A DNA stretch of 17,472 bases from a bacterium (GTDB lineage: Bacteria > Planctomycetota > J058 > JAJDCP01): assembly GCA_030428695.1 (NCBI GenBank), contig JAUIEM010000204.1, positions 1 to 17,472 on the forward strand, in the 5' to 3' direction. The notes under the pieces were generated by a model. It was not told the DNA's origin. It did no database searches and worked only from the letters and a program-made list of their open reading frames with translations. The translations under genes were made by a program, and so were the position numbers. Shown piece after piece: positions 6,528 to 14,002 of the stretch (positions within the stretch are counted from its first letter, which is position 1; every line of letters begins with the position of its first letter).

Positions 6528-6992
6528 ATGCGAGGCTTGATCCGTTGCCACCGGGACCAGGTCCGGAAGCTGCTCGCCGAGGGCATGCGCAGCGCCCGCG
6601 TCCAGCGCCAGCCGCTGAGCGTGGTGCTGCTGCGCCTGGACGACTACCACCGCCTGGCCGACGAGGGCGAGCCCGCCTTCGAGCTGGCCGCCCGCCGCGT
6701 CGAGCTGGTGCTGCGCCTGCGGCTGCGGTCGGGGGATCTGACCTGTCGCTTCGCGGAGGACACGTACCTGCTGGTGCTGCCGCGCACCGACGCCCTCGCC
6801 GGCCTGCGGGTCGCCGAGCGCATCGCCGCGGACGTGCCGCGCCTGGTGCTGTGCGGCACCCACCAGGTCACCTGCTCGGCGGGGGTAGCGGGCCTGCAGG
6901 CGGGGCCCGATCCGGACGCGGTGATCATCGCCGCCGACCGCGCCCTGGCCCGGGCGCGGCGTGACGGTGTGGGGACCTGCGTGGCGGCCTGA
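6528..6992 (+). CDS. Degenerate GGDEF-domain protein
   Basis: 154 residues, with a strong purine-rich ribosome site (GGGAGGGAGGAG, 6513-6524) before the ATG at 6528. The whole protein is one GGDEF-like domain: an alpha/beta opening SVVLLRLDDYHRLADEGE at 31-48, the hairpin DLTCRFAEDTYLLVLPRTD at 70-88 where the active-site GGDEF should be, SAGVAGL at 117-123, and AADRALARARRDG at 135-147. The signature is replaced by AEDTY (76-80): only the central Asp is kept, and the Gly-Gly and catalytic Glu are missing. It therefore should not make cyclic di-GMP. It might bind a nucleotide or act as a protein-interaction or dimerisation module. No RxxD inhibitory site, sensor domain or membrane helix is present. 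It stands alone, with a 73-bp gap to the next gene. Fold assignment is fairly confident; the role is inference. Confidence 0.75.
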   Translation: MRGLIRCHRDQVRKLLAEGMRSARVQRQPLSVVLLRLDDYHRLADEGEPAFELAARRVELVLRLRLRSGDLTCRFAEDTYLLVLPRTDALAGLRVAERIAADVPRLVLCGTHQVTCSAGVAGLQAGPDPDAVIIAADRALARARRDGVGTCVAA

Positions 6993-7065
6993 GCTGAGCG
7001 GAGTCGGTCCTTGCGTTGGACAGCGCCGATGGCGGAGAATCCCTCCCGAGCCCTGGGAGAATCCG

Positions 7066-8487
7066 ATGCGCTGCCTCATCCTGTGCCTCCTGTGTGGCCT
7101 CCTCGCCGCGCAGGACATCCCCTTGTCCAACGCCGACTTCTCCGTCTGGCGCGACGGCCTGCCCGTCGGCTGGGACGTAGGCCGCGGCGCCGGCCCCGAC
7201 GGTGAGCCGAGCGGGCTCGAAGGGGGGCCGGGCCTGGCGCTGGTCGGGCGCGCGAGCACGCGGGCCTGGCGGCTGGTGTCGCAGTCCTTCGAGGCCCGCC
7301 CGGGCGCGGTCTACCGGCTCGGCTTCAGCGCCCGCGCCGCGGACCTGCGGCAGGAGGAGGGCCAGTTCAACAGCCGCTACGTCGGGCTGGTCTTCTACGA
7401 CGCCGGGGGGGGCGTGCTCGCGCGGGTCGTCTCCGAGGTCGCCGGCCCGGAGCTCTGGGCGCGGAGCCTCGTCGCGCGCGCCCCGGAGAACACGGCGCGC
7501 GGCGAGGTCGCGATCTTCCTGTCGATGACGGGGCGCCTCGAGGTCCGCGGTGTCGAGCTCGCGGAGACCCGCCCGGAGCAGAGCTTCGCGCTCCTCGTCG
7601 AGCAGCTCGACGCCTACTACAGCCACTTCCCCGCCAAGGAGCTCGACTGGCCCGCCCATGTCGACAGCCTGCGCGCCCGGAGCGAGGCGGAGGGAGCGGC
7701 CTTCGGCGAGGTCCTCGCCGCGCTGCTCGCGCCCCTCGCCGATCCCCACGTGTGGGTGCGCGCTCCGGACGGTTCCTTCTCGGTCCCGCACGCCTCCGCG
7801 CCGGAGCAGAACTTCGATCTGCAGGCGACCCTCGAGCAGCTCGTCGACGTGCGCCAGGTGGTGCGCAACGTGATCGCCGCCCGCACGGCCGAAGGCTACG
7901 GCTACCTGTGCCTCGGCACCCTGGCCCTCGACGACGCGAGCTTCCGCGCCGTCGACGCGAGCCTGGCGCGGATGCTCGCCGAGGTCCCGGCCATCGTCAT
8001 CGACCTGCGGGTCAACGGCGGCGGGGACGAGCGCCGGGCCGCGGCCCTGGTCGGACGCTTCACCGACCGGGCGCTGCCCTATGCCCAGGCGAAGGTCCGC
8101 GACGGGCCGGCGCCGGACGCCTACCTCGAGCCCTGGACGCGCTCCTTCGGCCCGGTCGGGGAGGAGCCCTTCAGCGGCCCCGTCGTCGGCCTGCTCGGCC
8201 CGGGTTGCCTCAGCAGCGGGGAGGGCATGGCGCTGATGCTCGCGGCCCTGCCCCACGTCGTGCTGGTCGGCCAGCCGACGCGCGGGGCGAGCGGCAATCC
8301 CGCCTGGGTGCCCCTGCCGAACGGCTACGAGGTCGCCTTCTCGCGCTGGGTCAGCCTGCGCCTGGACGGGAGCTCGATCGAGGGGGAGGGGATCCGGCCC
8401 GACGTCGCTGTCGAGCACCAGGCCGGCAGCGACCGGACGCTCGAGCGGGCGCGCTCGGTGCTCCGGGGGCAGCTCGACGACGAATGA
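7066..8487 (+). CDS. Secreted S41-family (tail-specific/tricorn-like) peptidase with N-terminal beta domain
   Basis: 473 residues. The ATG at 7066 is chosen because it follows GGGAGA (7055-7060) and opens a clear signal peptide (MRCLILCLLCGLLAAQ). Residues 18-165 look like a carbohydrate-binding or galactose-binding-like jelly-roll (NADFSVWRDGLPVGWDV, then alternating strands). Residues 170-450 are the peptidase: a helical cap, LADPHVWV (224-231) with a likely tetrad His228, IVIDLRVNGGG at 310-320, the nucleophile region GPGCLSSGEGMALM at 378-391 with Ser383 as the probable active serine, then VGQPTRGASGNP and LPNGYEV. There is no PDZ domain between the cap and the core. This matches the S41 subgroup of periplasmic or lipid-associated proteases. 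The substrate is unknown; it should act in the periplasm or outside the cell. It is followed by a hairpin with a short T-run, so it is probably transcribed separately from the ABC importer. Confidence 0.85.
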   Translation: MRCLILCLLCGLLAAQDIPLSNADFSVWRDGLPVGWDVGRGAGPDGEPSGLEGGPGLALVGRASTRAWRLVSQSFEARPGAVYRLGFSARAADLRQEEGQFNSRYVGLVFYDAGGGVLARVVSEVAGPELWARSLVARAPENTARGEVAIFLSMTGRLEVRGVELAETRPEQSFALLVEQLDAYYSHFPAKELDWPAHVDSLRARSEAEGAAFGEVLAALLAPLADPHVWVRAPDGSFSVPHASAPEQNFDLQATLEQLVDVRQVVRNVIAARTAEGYGYLCLGTLALDDASFRAVDASLARMLAEVPAIVIDLRVNGGGDERRAAALVGRFTDRALPYAQAKVRDGPAPDAYLEPWTRSFGPVGEEPFSGPVVGLLGPGCLSSGEGMALMLAALPHVVLVGQPTRGASGNPAWVPLPNGYEVAFSRWVSLRLDGSSIEGEGIRPDVAVEHQAGSDRTLERARSVLRGQLDDE

Positions 8488-8567
8488 TCTCGTCGTACAA
8501 GTTGTTGCACGGACGACGGGAATCTGGCAGGGTAGCGCGGTGAACGTCGCGCCCCGGAATCGTCTCC

Positions 8568-8588
8568 CCCGCTCCTGCGGGTTTGTCT
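8568..8588 (+). terminator. Short intrinsic terminator candidate
   Basis: CCCGC (8568-8572), loop TCCT, GCGGG (8577-8581), then TTTGTCT (8582-8588). The stem is all G/C but only 5 bp. It lies 80 bases after the peptidase stop and may end that transcript, or form part of a leader of the ABC operon. Confidence 0.4.
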
Positions 8589-8591
8589 GAA

Positions 8592-8614
8592 GACCGCAGC
8601 GTTGGCTGCCGGTC
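8592..8614 (+). promoter_or_regulatory. Second hairpin in the leader upstream of the ABC importer
   Basis: GACCGCAGC (8592-8600), loop GTTG, then GCTG, a bulged C (8609), and CGGTC (8610-8614), forming a 9-bp stem. It directly follows the shorter hairpin at 8568-8581. No known riboswitch consensus was recognised and no convincing promoter hexamers were found in 8488-8727. Confidence 0.3.
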
Positions 8615-8727
8615 GGTGAGCGCCTCAGTACGTTCCGTTCGTGAGATCCTCCCCAGCACCCGACGCAACGACACGCGGCCTTCTCATCGCTGTGTTCTCG
8701 GAACCATCTCGCGAGGAACGAACAAAG

Positions 8728-9651
8728 ATGCGCATCTCTCCCCTGGCCGGGGTCCTGCTCGCGGCCTGCCTGTTCGCCCTGGTCCTCCTGCCGCTCGGTT
8801 GCGGCGACCAGGCCGGCAACGGTGGCGCCACCGAGCTCCGCTTCTCCGCCATCCCCGACTCCGACAAGGAGAAGGTCACCAAACGCAGTCAGGTGATCGC
8901 CGCCTATCTCGAGAAGGAGCTCGGCATCCCGGTCAGCTTCGTCGAAGCCCCGGACTACAACGGCGCGGTCCAGGCGCTGGTGCAGAACAAGGTCGACCTG
9001 GTCTGGCTCGGTGGCGTGACCGGCGTGCTCGCCGAAGAGCGCACCGAAGGCAAGGCCCGCTTCATCTGCAACCGCGAGTCGGACCTGCAGTTCAAGAGCC
9101 ACTTCATCGCGCACAAGGACACCGGTCTCGCGCCCGTCGAGAGCCTCGCCGACATGAAGGAACAGGTCGGCGCGCTGAAGTTCACCTTCGGCAGCAAGAG
9201 CTCGACCAGCGGCCACATCATGCCGCGCTTCTTTCTGACCGACGCCGGCATGATCCCCGAGGACACCTTCGGTGAGGTCGGCTTCCAGGCCCAGGGCGGC
9301 CACGCGGCCTGCGCCAAAGCGGTCGACTCCGGCGCCGCCCAGGTCGGCGCGCTGAACTACAAGACCTTCGACAAGATGAAGGCCGCCGGCGAGCTGCCCG
9401 ACGCCGACATCATCTTCACCACCCCGCCCTACGTCGACTACTGCATGGTCGGCCACGAGCGCCTCGGCGACGAGCTGCTCGGCAAGGTCCAGGCCGCCTT
9501 CCTCAAGCTCGACCCCGCCAACGAAGAGCACAAGGCAGTGCTCGAGGCCTTCGACGCGGGCAGCGAGCGCTTCGTCGCGGCCGATCCGAAGAAGTGGGAC
9601 GGCATCCGCGCGGCCCTCAAGGACGCCCGCGACCGCGGCCTGCTCGAGTAG
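8728..9651 (+). CDS. phnD: Phosphonate/selenate-type ABC transporter substrate-binding lipoprotein
   Basis: 307 residues. The ATG at 8728 follows GAGGAA (8713-8718). A hydrophobic signal ends near Cys25 (PLGCG); Cys14 in LAAC is a better lipobox but sits inside the hydrophobic core. The mature protein has the PhnD/PtxB layout: LRFSAIPDSDKEKV (37-50), DYNGAVQALVQNKVDLVWLGG (76-96), the oxyanion-binding STSGHIMPRFFL (159-170) and GGHAACAKAVDSGAAQVGAL (190-209). The combination of WLGG, GSKSSTSG, FTTPPYVDY (230-238) and the C-terminal SERFVAADPKKWDGI matches my recollection of the PhnD-related group annotated as putative selenate binding proteins, so the ligand may be selenium oxyanion rather than phosphonate. 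It acts in the periplasm and hands ligand to the following ATPase and permease. No phosphonate-breakdown gene is nearby. The symbol is at family level only. Confidence 0.85.
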   Translation: MRISPLAGVLLAACLFALVLLPLGCGDQAGNGGATELRFSAIPDSDKEKVTKRSQVIAAYLEKELGIPVSFVEAPDYNGAVQALVQNKVDLVWLGGVTGVLAEERTEGKARFICNRESDLQFKSHFIAHKDTGLAPVESLADMKEQVGALKFTFGSKSSTSGHIMPRFFLTDAGMIPEDTFGEVGFQAQGGHAACAKAVDSGAAQVGALNYKTFDKMKAAGELPDADIIFTTPPYVDYCMVGHERLGDELLGKVQAAFLKLDPANEEHKAVLEAFDAGSERFVAADPKKWDGIRAALKDARDRGLLE

Positions 9652-9692
9652 CTCCCCCCGGCGCCTCCGGGCGCCTCCTGCCCCGAGGAACC

Positions 9693-10478
9693 ATGGCCGA
9701 GCCCGTGATCCGACTGGTCGGCGTGTCGCGTCGCTTCGGCGCGCTGACCGTGCTCGACGCGCTGCAGCTGACCGTGCCCGCCGGGCAGCGGGTCGCGCTG
9801 ATCGGTCCCTCGGGCGCGGGCAAGACCACCCTGCTGCGCGTCCTCGCCGGGGTGCTGCCGGTCAGCGCCGGGACCCTCGAGGTGTTCGGCGAGGAACCGG
9901 CCGCGCTCTCCCCCGGCCGGCTGGCCCGGCTGCGGCGGCGCATCGGCATGCTCTACCAGTCCGACAACCTGATCCCCGGCCTGCGCGTCGCCCACAACGT
10001 CAACGTCGGCCGGCTGCCGCGCTGGTCGCTGCTGCGGGCGATGTTCTCGCTGGTCGTGCCCCAGGGCCTGACGACCGTGCGCGAGGCGCTGCAACGTGTC
10101 GAGCTCGAGGAGAAGCTCTGGGCCCTGCCCGACACGCTGTCCGGAGGCCAACGTCAGCGGGTGGCGATCGCCCGGCTGCTGGTCCAGAACCCCGAGCTGC
10201 TGCTCGCCGACGAGCCGGTCAGCGGCCTCGACAACCGGCTCGGCCGCGAGGTGATCGAGCTGCTGGTCGGGATCGCGAAGGAGCGCGGCGCCACGCTGGT
10301 GACCAGCCTGCACTCCCTCGAGCTGCTCGGTGAGCGCTTCGACCGCATCCTCGCCCTGCGCGGGGGGCGGCTGTGCTGGGATGGGACCCCCGCCCAGCTC
10401 GACCGCGAGGTGCTGCGCGAGGTGTACGGGGCCGAGTACCAGGGCCTCGACCTGGCCGACTTCGCGGCCGAGCGGTGA
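9693..10478 (+). CDS. phnC: PhnC-type ABC transporter ATP-binding protein
   Basis: 261 residues. The ATG at 9693 follows GAGGA (9685-9689) and lies 41 bases after the binding-protein stop. It powers import by ATP hydrolysis at the cytoplasmic face of the permease. Motifs: Walker A GPSGAGKTT 38-46, Q-loop YQSDNL 88-93, signature LSGGQRQR 149-156, Walker B LLLADEP 169-175, D-loop SGLD 177-180 and H-loop His207. The stretch NLIPGLRVAHNVNVGRLPRW then LLRAMFSLVVPQG (92-125) is the characteristic helical insert of PhnC-like ATPases. The length is close to the family norm (about 250-280). Its stop overlaps the permease start (GTGA), indicating coupled translation. Confidence 0.9.
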   Translation: MAEPVIRLVGVSRRFGALTVLDALQLTVPAGQRVALIGPSGAGKTTLLRVLAGVLPVSAGTLEVFGEEPAALSPGRLARLRRRIGMLYQSDNLIPGLRVAHNVNVGRLPRWSLLRAMFSLVVPQGLTTVREALQRVELEEKLWALPDTLSGGQRQRVAIARLLVQNPELLLADEPVSGLDNRLGREVIELLVGIAKERGATLVTSLHSLELLGERFDRILALRGGRLCWDGTPAQLDREVLREVYGAEYQGLDLADFAAER

Positions 10479-12247
10479 GCCCCCCGCGCGAGCGCATCTG
10501 GCTGCGGCCGGTGGCGGGCGCGGCGGTGCTGCTGCTCGCCGTGTTCGCGGTCAGCGCCCTCGACTGGGACCTGCATGCGCTGGCCGACGGCGAGGCGCGG
10601 TCCGCCGCCTGGGACCGCTTCGCGCGCTTCCTCGGCTCCTTCGGCGCCCCCAACCTCGCGCCCGACTACCTCGCGACCGCCGGCCACCTCGCCCTGCAGA
10701 CCCTGTCCGTCGCCGTCCTCGGCACCCTGCTCGGAGCCCTGGGCGGCTACCTGCTCGCCCTCGGCGCCTCGCGCGCGGTCCTGGTCGGCGGGCGCCCGGC
10801 GGGGGGCGGTGTCGCGTGGCTCCGGTACCTGTTGCGGCGCGGGCTGTGCGAGCTGTTGCGGCTGCTGCTCGACGTGATGCGCGGGGTGCCGGACTTCGCC
10901 TGGGCGATCGTGATCCTCGCCCTGCCCGGGCCGGGGCCGGTCACCGGCATCCTCGCCCTGGCGGTCAGCGTCGGGGGCATCCTCGGCAAGATCTACAGTG
11001 AGCTCTGGGACAACGTCCCGACCGGCCGCTACGAGGCGATCCGCACGACCGGGGCCGGCCGGCTGGTCGTGTTCGCCTACGGCATCCAGCCGCTCGCCGC
11101 CCGCTCGATGCTGAGCTTCTCGCTGATGCGCTTCGAGTGCGCCGTGCGCAACGCCTCGGTGATCGGCGTGGTCGGCGGCGGCGGCATCGGCGCGCAGATG
11201 TTCGACGAGTTCAACTACGGGAACTTCGACAACGTCGTCACCCTGCTGCTGGTGATGCTGGTCCTGACCGCCGGCGTCGACCTGTTCGCGAACTTCGTGC
11301 GCTACCGCCTGCGCGCGGCGCCGGCCGGAGAAGGCGCGCCGTCCCCCCTGCGCGGCCCACTGCTGCGGCGGCTCGGCGGCGTCGGCGCCGGGCTCGCCCT
11401 GGTCGTCTTCTGCTGCCTCTACCTCGGCGGGATCTTCGGGGGCCGGTCGGCAGAGCGCCCGCCCTTCCAGACCGCCCTGGTCGAGCTCGAGCGGGTCGAG
11501 TGGGGCCTGCTCGGCCGCGACTTCGCGCGCCTGCTCACCCCGGACCTGCGCTGGACCCAGCCGCTGGCCAACGGCGAGACCAAGCCCGGCGCCCTCCAGG
11601 AGGCCCTGGTCGGCGCCCGCGTCCCGCTCGCCCTCGGCCTGCTCGGCACGCTGCTCGGGACCCTGATCGCGGCGCTGCTCGCCTACCCGAGCGCGATCGC
11701 CTTCCATCCCCGGGCCCCGGCCTACACCGGCGCCCGCCTCGGCCCCTTGCGGCGCGCGCTGCGCTGGCTGACGGTCCTGATCGCCCGGGGGCTCGCTCTC
11801 GGCATGCGGGCGATCCCCGAGGTCGCCTGGCTGTGGATCTTCGCGACCTTCTTCACCCTCGGCGTCGCCCCGGCGATCTGCGCGATGACCCTGCACACCG
11901 CGGGGGTGCTCGCGCGGGTGTTCACCGAGACCGTCGACGACATCCCCTACCGCGCCTACGAGCGCGACTACCTGGGCTCGCGGCCCCGGCTGTTCTTGTA
12001 CGGCGCCCTGCCGCGCAGCTTCCGCACCTGGATGTCGTACGCCTTCTTCCAGTTCGAGTCGAACGTGCGGGCGGGGGTGACCCTCGGCATCATCGGGGTC
12101 GGCGGCCTCGGGGACTCCTTCGACTGGAGCTTCAAGTACTGGTCGCTCGAGCGGGCGAGCACCTTCCTGCTCGCGATGGTGCTGCTGACGACGATCATCG
12201 ACCGCGTCTCGCGCGCGCTGCGCCTGGAGCGGGGTTCGGCGCGGTAG
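10475..12247 (+). CDS. phnE: Fused double PhnE-type ABC transporter permease
   Basis: 590 residues, starting at GTG 10475, which overlaps the ATPase stop by 4 bp. Two complete binding-protein-dependent permease domains lie in tandem. The first runs roughly from 65 to 280, with EAA-loop sequence ELWDNVPTGRYEAIRTTGAG (176-195), YGIQPL (202-207) and GVVGGGGIGAQM (231-242). The second runs roughly from 378 to 580, with ETVDDIPYRAYERDYLGS (485-502), YGALPRSF (509-516) and GIIGVGGLGDSF (538-549). Each has several hydrophobic helices. A linker with its own helix (about 302-320) and a soluble stretch (321-375) separates them. Most PhnE proteins are about 260-290 residues and work as dimers, so the fusion should make a pseudo-heterodimeric channel from one chain. 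The halves are clearly diverged, so the fusion is not recent. This completes a three-gene importer for a small oxyanion. Confidence 0.9.
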   Translation: MSPPRERIWLRPVAGAAVLLLAVFAVSALDWDLHALADGEARSAAWDRFARFLGSFGAPNLAPDYLATAGHLALQTLSVAVLGTLLGALGGYLLALGASRAVLVGGRPAGGGVAWLRYLLRRGLCELLRLLLDVMRGVPDFAWAIVILALPGPGPVTGILALAVSVGGILGKIYSELWDNVPTGRYEAIRTTGAGRLVVFAYGIQPLAARSMLSFSLMRFECAVRNASVIGVVGGGGIGAQMFDEFNYGNFDNVVTLLLVMLVLTAGVDLFANFVRYRLRAAPAGEGAPSPLRGPLLRRLGGVGAGLALVVFCCLYLGGIFGGRSAERPPFQTALVELERVEWGLLGRDFARLLTPDLRWTQPLANGETKPGALQEALVGARVPLALGLLGTLLGTLIAALLAYPSAIAFHPRAPAYTGARLGPLRRALRWLTVLIARGLALGMRAIPEVAWLWIFATFFTLGVAPAICAMTLHTAGVLARVFTETVDDIPYRAYERDYLGSRPRLFLYGALPRSFRTWMSYAFFQFESNVRAGVTLGIIGVGGLGDSFDWSFKYWSLERASTFLLAMVLLTTIIDRVSRALRLERGSAR

Positions 12248-12310
12248 GGCTCGCCTGCTGCACGCGCGGCGTGGTTGCACTACCCTGGGAGAGAACCTCC
12301 GCCGCGGTCC

Positions 12311-13087
12311 ATGACGTTGCGTACCACCCTTCTCCTCCTGTGCTGCTGGTTCCAGAGCGGCTGCATCACCACCCGCTTCTGGGAGCCCTACCGGCCGCTC
12401 ACGGAGAGCCATGAGGGCGCCTTCGTCGACGCGGCCCTCGCCCCCGAGGACCCGTCCGGCCTGCTGCTGCGCTTCGCCTTCGCCGACAGGGACACCCAGA
12501 TCGTGCGCGTGACGCCGCCCCATCAGGCCCTCGAGCGGCTCGGGCCGGAGACGCCTATGCCTGCCTCCGCCCGGCCGCTGACCGCGAAGCCGCTCACGCT
12601 CGGCGGCTGCGAGCTTCTGCTGCAGGCCGACGGCCGGCTGGAGATCTCCGGCGCCGACTGGGAGTGGAGGCTGCCGTCGAGCGCGGGCGGCCGGCGCGCG
12701 ACGGAGCTCCGCGGCATCTGGCTCCTGCCCGCGCCGTCCGAGGCGCAGGTTCTCGTCCGGCTCGCCTTCGGTCCCGAGGAGCATCTCGTCTGCCTGCGTG
12801 ACGATGCCGCCGCGCTCGTCAGGGGGAAGGAGCCGGCCCGCGCGCCGTTTCCCCTCGCCGCCGAGCTCATCGAACGGGAGGAAGGCGCCGCCCTGCGCAT
12901 CCGCGGCGCGACGCGGGTGCTCCTTGCGCCCGAGCGTCATGATACGGGGCCCGACAGGCTGGCCCTCGCGGGCCGGATCCCCTTCTCCGTGGTGACGGTC
13001 GCTTGCGACGCGTTGACCCTGTACTTCCAGCTTCCCTACCTGATCTTCCATGCGGTCGCGCTCTCGCAGGGCGGGTCCGCGGGTTAG
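12311..13087 (+). CDS. Small lipoprotein, paralogue 1 of a five-copy family
   Basis: 258 residues. The start at ATG 12311 opens a typical lipoprotein signal (about 17 residues, Gly17-Cys18, with Gln at -3). A TTG 36 bases upstream would put charged sequence before it. There is no good ribosome site at 12311; GGGAGA lies about 17 bases too far away. After Cys18 come FWEPYRPL (24-31), a domain shared with the four copies at 14447-17472 (LTLGGCELLLQADGRLEI, WEWRLP, RIRGATRVL) and a C-terminal hydrophobic segment. It is the most divergent copy and is separated from the others by a low-GC gene and palindromic repeats. There is no Asp at +2, so outer-membrane sorting would be expected. The family is not recognised; the hydrophobic tail faintly recalls YceK-like lipoproteins, at low confidence. 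Confidence 0.8.
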   Translation: MTLRTTLLLLCCWFQSGCITTRFWEPYRPLTESHEGAFVDAALAPEDPSGLLLRFAFADRDTQIVRVTPPHQALERLGPETPMPASARPLTAKPLTLGGCELLLQADGRLEISGADWEWRLPSSAGGRRATELRGIWLLPAPSEAQVLVRLAFGPEEHLVCLRDDAAALVRGKEPARAPFPLAAELIEREEGAALRIRGATRVLLAPERHDTGPDRLALAGRIPFSVVTVACDALTLYFQLPYLIFHAVALSQGGSAG

Positions 13088-13111
13088 CGGTGGGGGTGGG
13101 CCGCCCATGTC

Positions 13112-13153
13112 AATCCCAATCGGGATCGGAATCGGAATCGGAATCGGAAGCGA
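13112..13153 (+). repeat. Degenerate hexamer tract (RATCGG), copy 3
   Basis: Units AATCCC, AATCGG, GATCGG, AATCGG, AATCGG, AATCGG, AAGCGA, starting 25 bases after the paralogue 1 stop. Four of the seven units are identical, making it the most regular of the three tracts in the window. The first unit can pair with the third (ATCCC-AATC-GGGAT), forming a small hairpin. Confidence 0.8.
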
Positions 13154-13231
13154 CCGCAAGAGCGCCGTTGCCTGTTCGTCGACCCCCCATGCCCACTGAG
13201 GACCGATAGGAACAATTGCACTGGAGCGCAT

Positions 13232-13239
13232 GGAGGGAG
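13232..13239 (+). promoter_or_regulatory. Strong ribosome-binding site that decides the start at 13242
   Basis: GGAGGGAG lies 2 bases before the ATG at 13242, with its GGAGG core (13232-13236) 5 bases away. It overlaps the earlier in-frame ATG at 13230, which has no such site, so 13242 is preferred. Confidence 0.6.
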
Positions 13240-13241
13240 CG

Positions 13242-13973
13242 ATGAGCATCCACCAACCCATTGCTTTGATGGTGATTTTAGCACTCTCGATTGTCTCCGG
13301 CTGCGCCAGTCGAATCAGCCGCTCACCAACCTTCTACGGAGATGGAGACGTCGAGAACCTCTATGGTTGCCCCAGATACGAGAAGATTCGACAGAGTGGA
13401 CGAGCATTCGCGATGTTCAGAGTGAGGATTGATGAGGTCATAGAGTCTGGGCCGGATAGGTTCTTCTTCATACATGAACCAGAAGGGAATGGGACATACT
13501 CAGCAATAGCCTTTAGAGTCGACACCAACATCGGCATACAAGAGTCAGTCAAGGCAAAGGCATGGCTTGTTCGCTGCCCAACCGATTGGATTGAAATGTG
13601 TCAGCTGTCGGAGGATGGGGGGCCTTCATTTAGCCAAAGGATGAAGTTCTTTGATGAGTGTATAAGGTCCGGATTCTCAAACAATGGAATCTTCGAACTC
13701 TCTGGAGATGTCACCACAACATGGTCAGCGGATGGTTCTCTGGTAAGCGTCTCAGTGGATCTCGTCTCTGTTGATGAAGTGACTCCATTTTATGGCTACA
13801 TGGAGACTTGGGTACGAGTGTTTGATGAGTGGGAGAAGGACGTGACACTGGGTGAAGAGATAGAGGACGCAAGGAACGCTCTGATCAACTGCCTGAATAT
13901 GACCAGTCGAGACTTGACAAGATTTAGAATCAATGCAACCTTCGACAGGAAACGCATATACAGTTGGAGGTAG
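13242..13973 (+). CDS. Low-GC hypothetical lipoprotein, probably acquired
   Basis: 243 residues from ATG 13242. The signal peptide (residues 1-20) ends in a canonical lipobox Val18-Ser19-Gly20-Cys21. The mature part is mostly soluble, Asp/Glu/Ser/Phe-rich and beta-like (AFAMFRVRIDEVIESG, WSADGSLVSVSVDLVSVDEVTPF), with several Cys residues. Two 60-base samples of the gene (13441-13500 and 13681-13740) count to 47% and 48% G+C, against 73% in a sample of a neighbouring lipoprotein gene (15001-15060). Codon endings in A and T are common here and rare elsewhere in the window. This suggests transfer from another genome. It sits between copies 1 and 2 of the lipoprotein family, bounded by a hexamer tract and palindromic repeats, but no integrase or transposase is present. 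No known family was recognised. The frame is intact, with no sign of decay. Confidence 0.75.
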   Translation: MSIHQPIALMVILALSIVSGCASRISRSPTFYGDGDVENLYGCPRYEKIRQSGRAFAMFRVRIDEVIESGPDRFFFIHEPEGNGTYSAIAFRVDTNIGIQESVKAKAWLVRCPTDWIEMCQLSEDGGPSFSQRMKFFDECIRSGFSNNGIFELSGDVTTTWSADGSLVSVSVDLVSVDEVTPFYGYMETWVRVFDEWEKDVTLGEEIEDARNALINCLNMTSRDLTRFRINATFDRKRIYSWR

Positions 13974-14002
13974 GTCACTCCTCGAATGCCCGCCAGGCAA
14001 CG

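Noticed and set aside
8525..8540. Sigma-54 promoter (TGGCAG...GC) before the ABC operon
   Set aside because: The -24 half is fair, but the -12 element is CGCG instead of TTGC, and no enhancer-binding protein gene or site is seen.
6925..9531. An 868-codon open frame on the minus strand across the peptidase and binding-protein genes
   Set aside because: It is opposite two genes with clear motifs and signal peptides. Its Asp/Val/Gly/Arg-rich composition is the usual shadow of high-GC genes.
12275..12310. Upstream TTG start for lipoprotein paralogue 1
   Set aside because: It would add polar residues before the lipoprotein signal, contrary to the other four copies. The start at 12311 aligns with them even though its ribosome site is weak.
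10154..13261. A 1035-codon minus-strand frame across the transporter and first lipoprotein
   Set aside because: It is opposite an ATPase, a permease and a lipoprotein with recognised motifs. It has repetitive Gln/Glu/Gly/Arg content and no domain; it is a codon-bias shadow.
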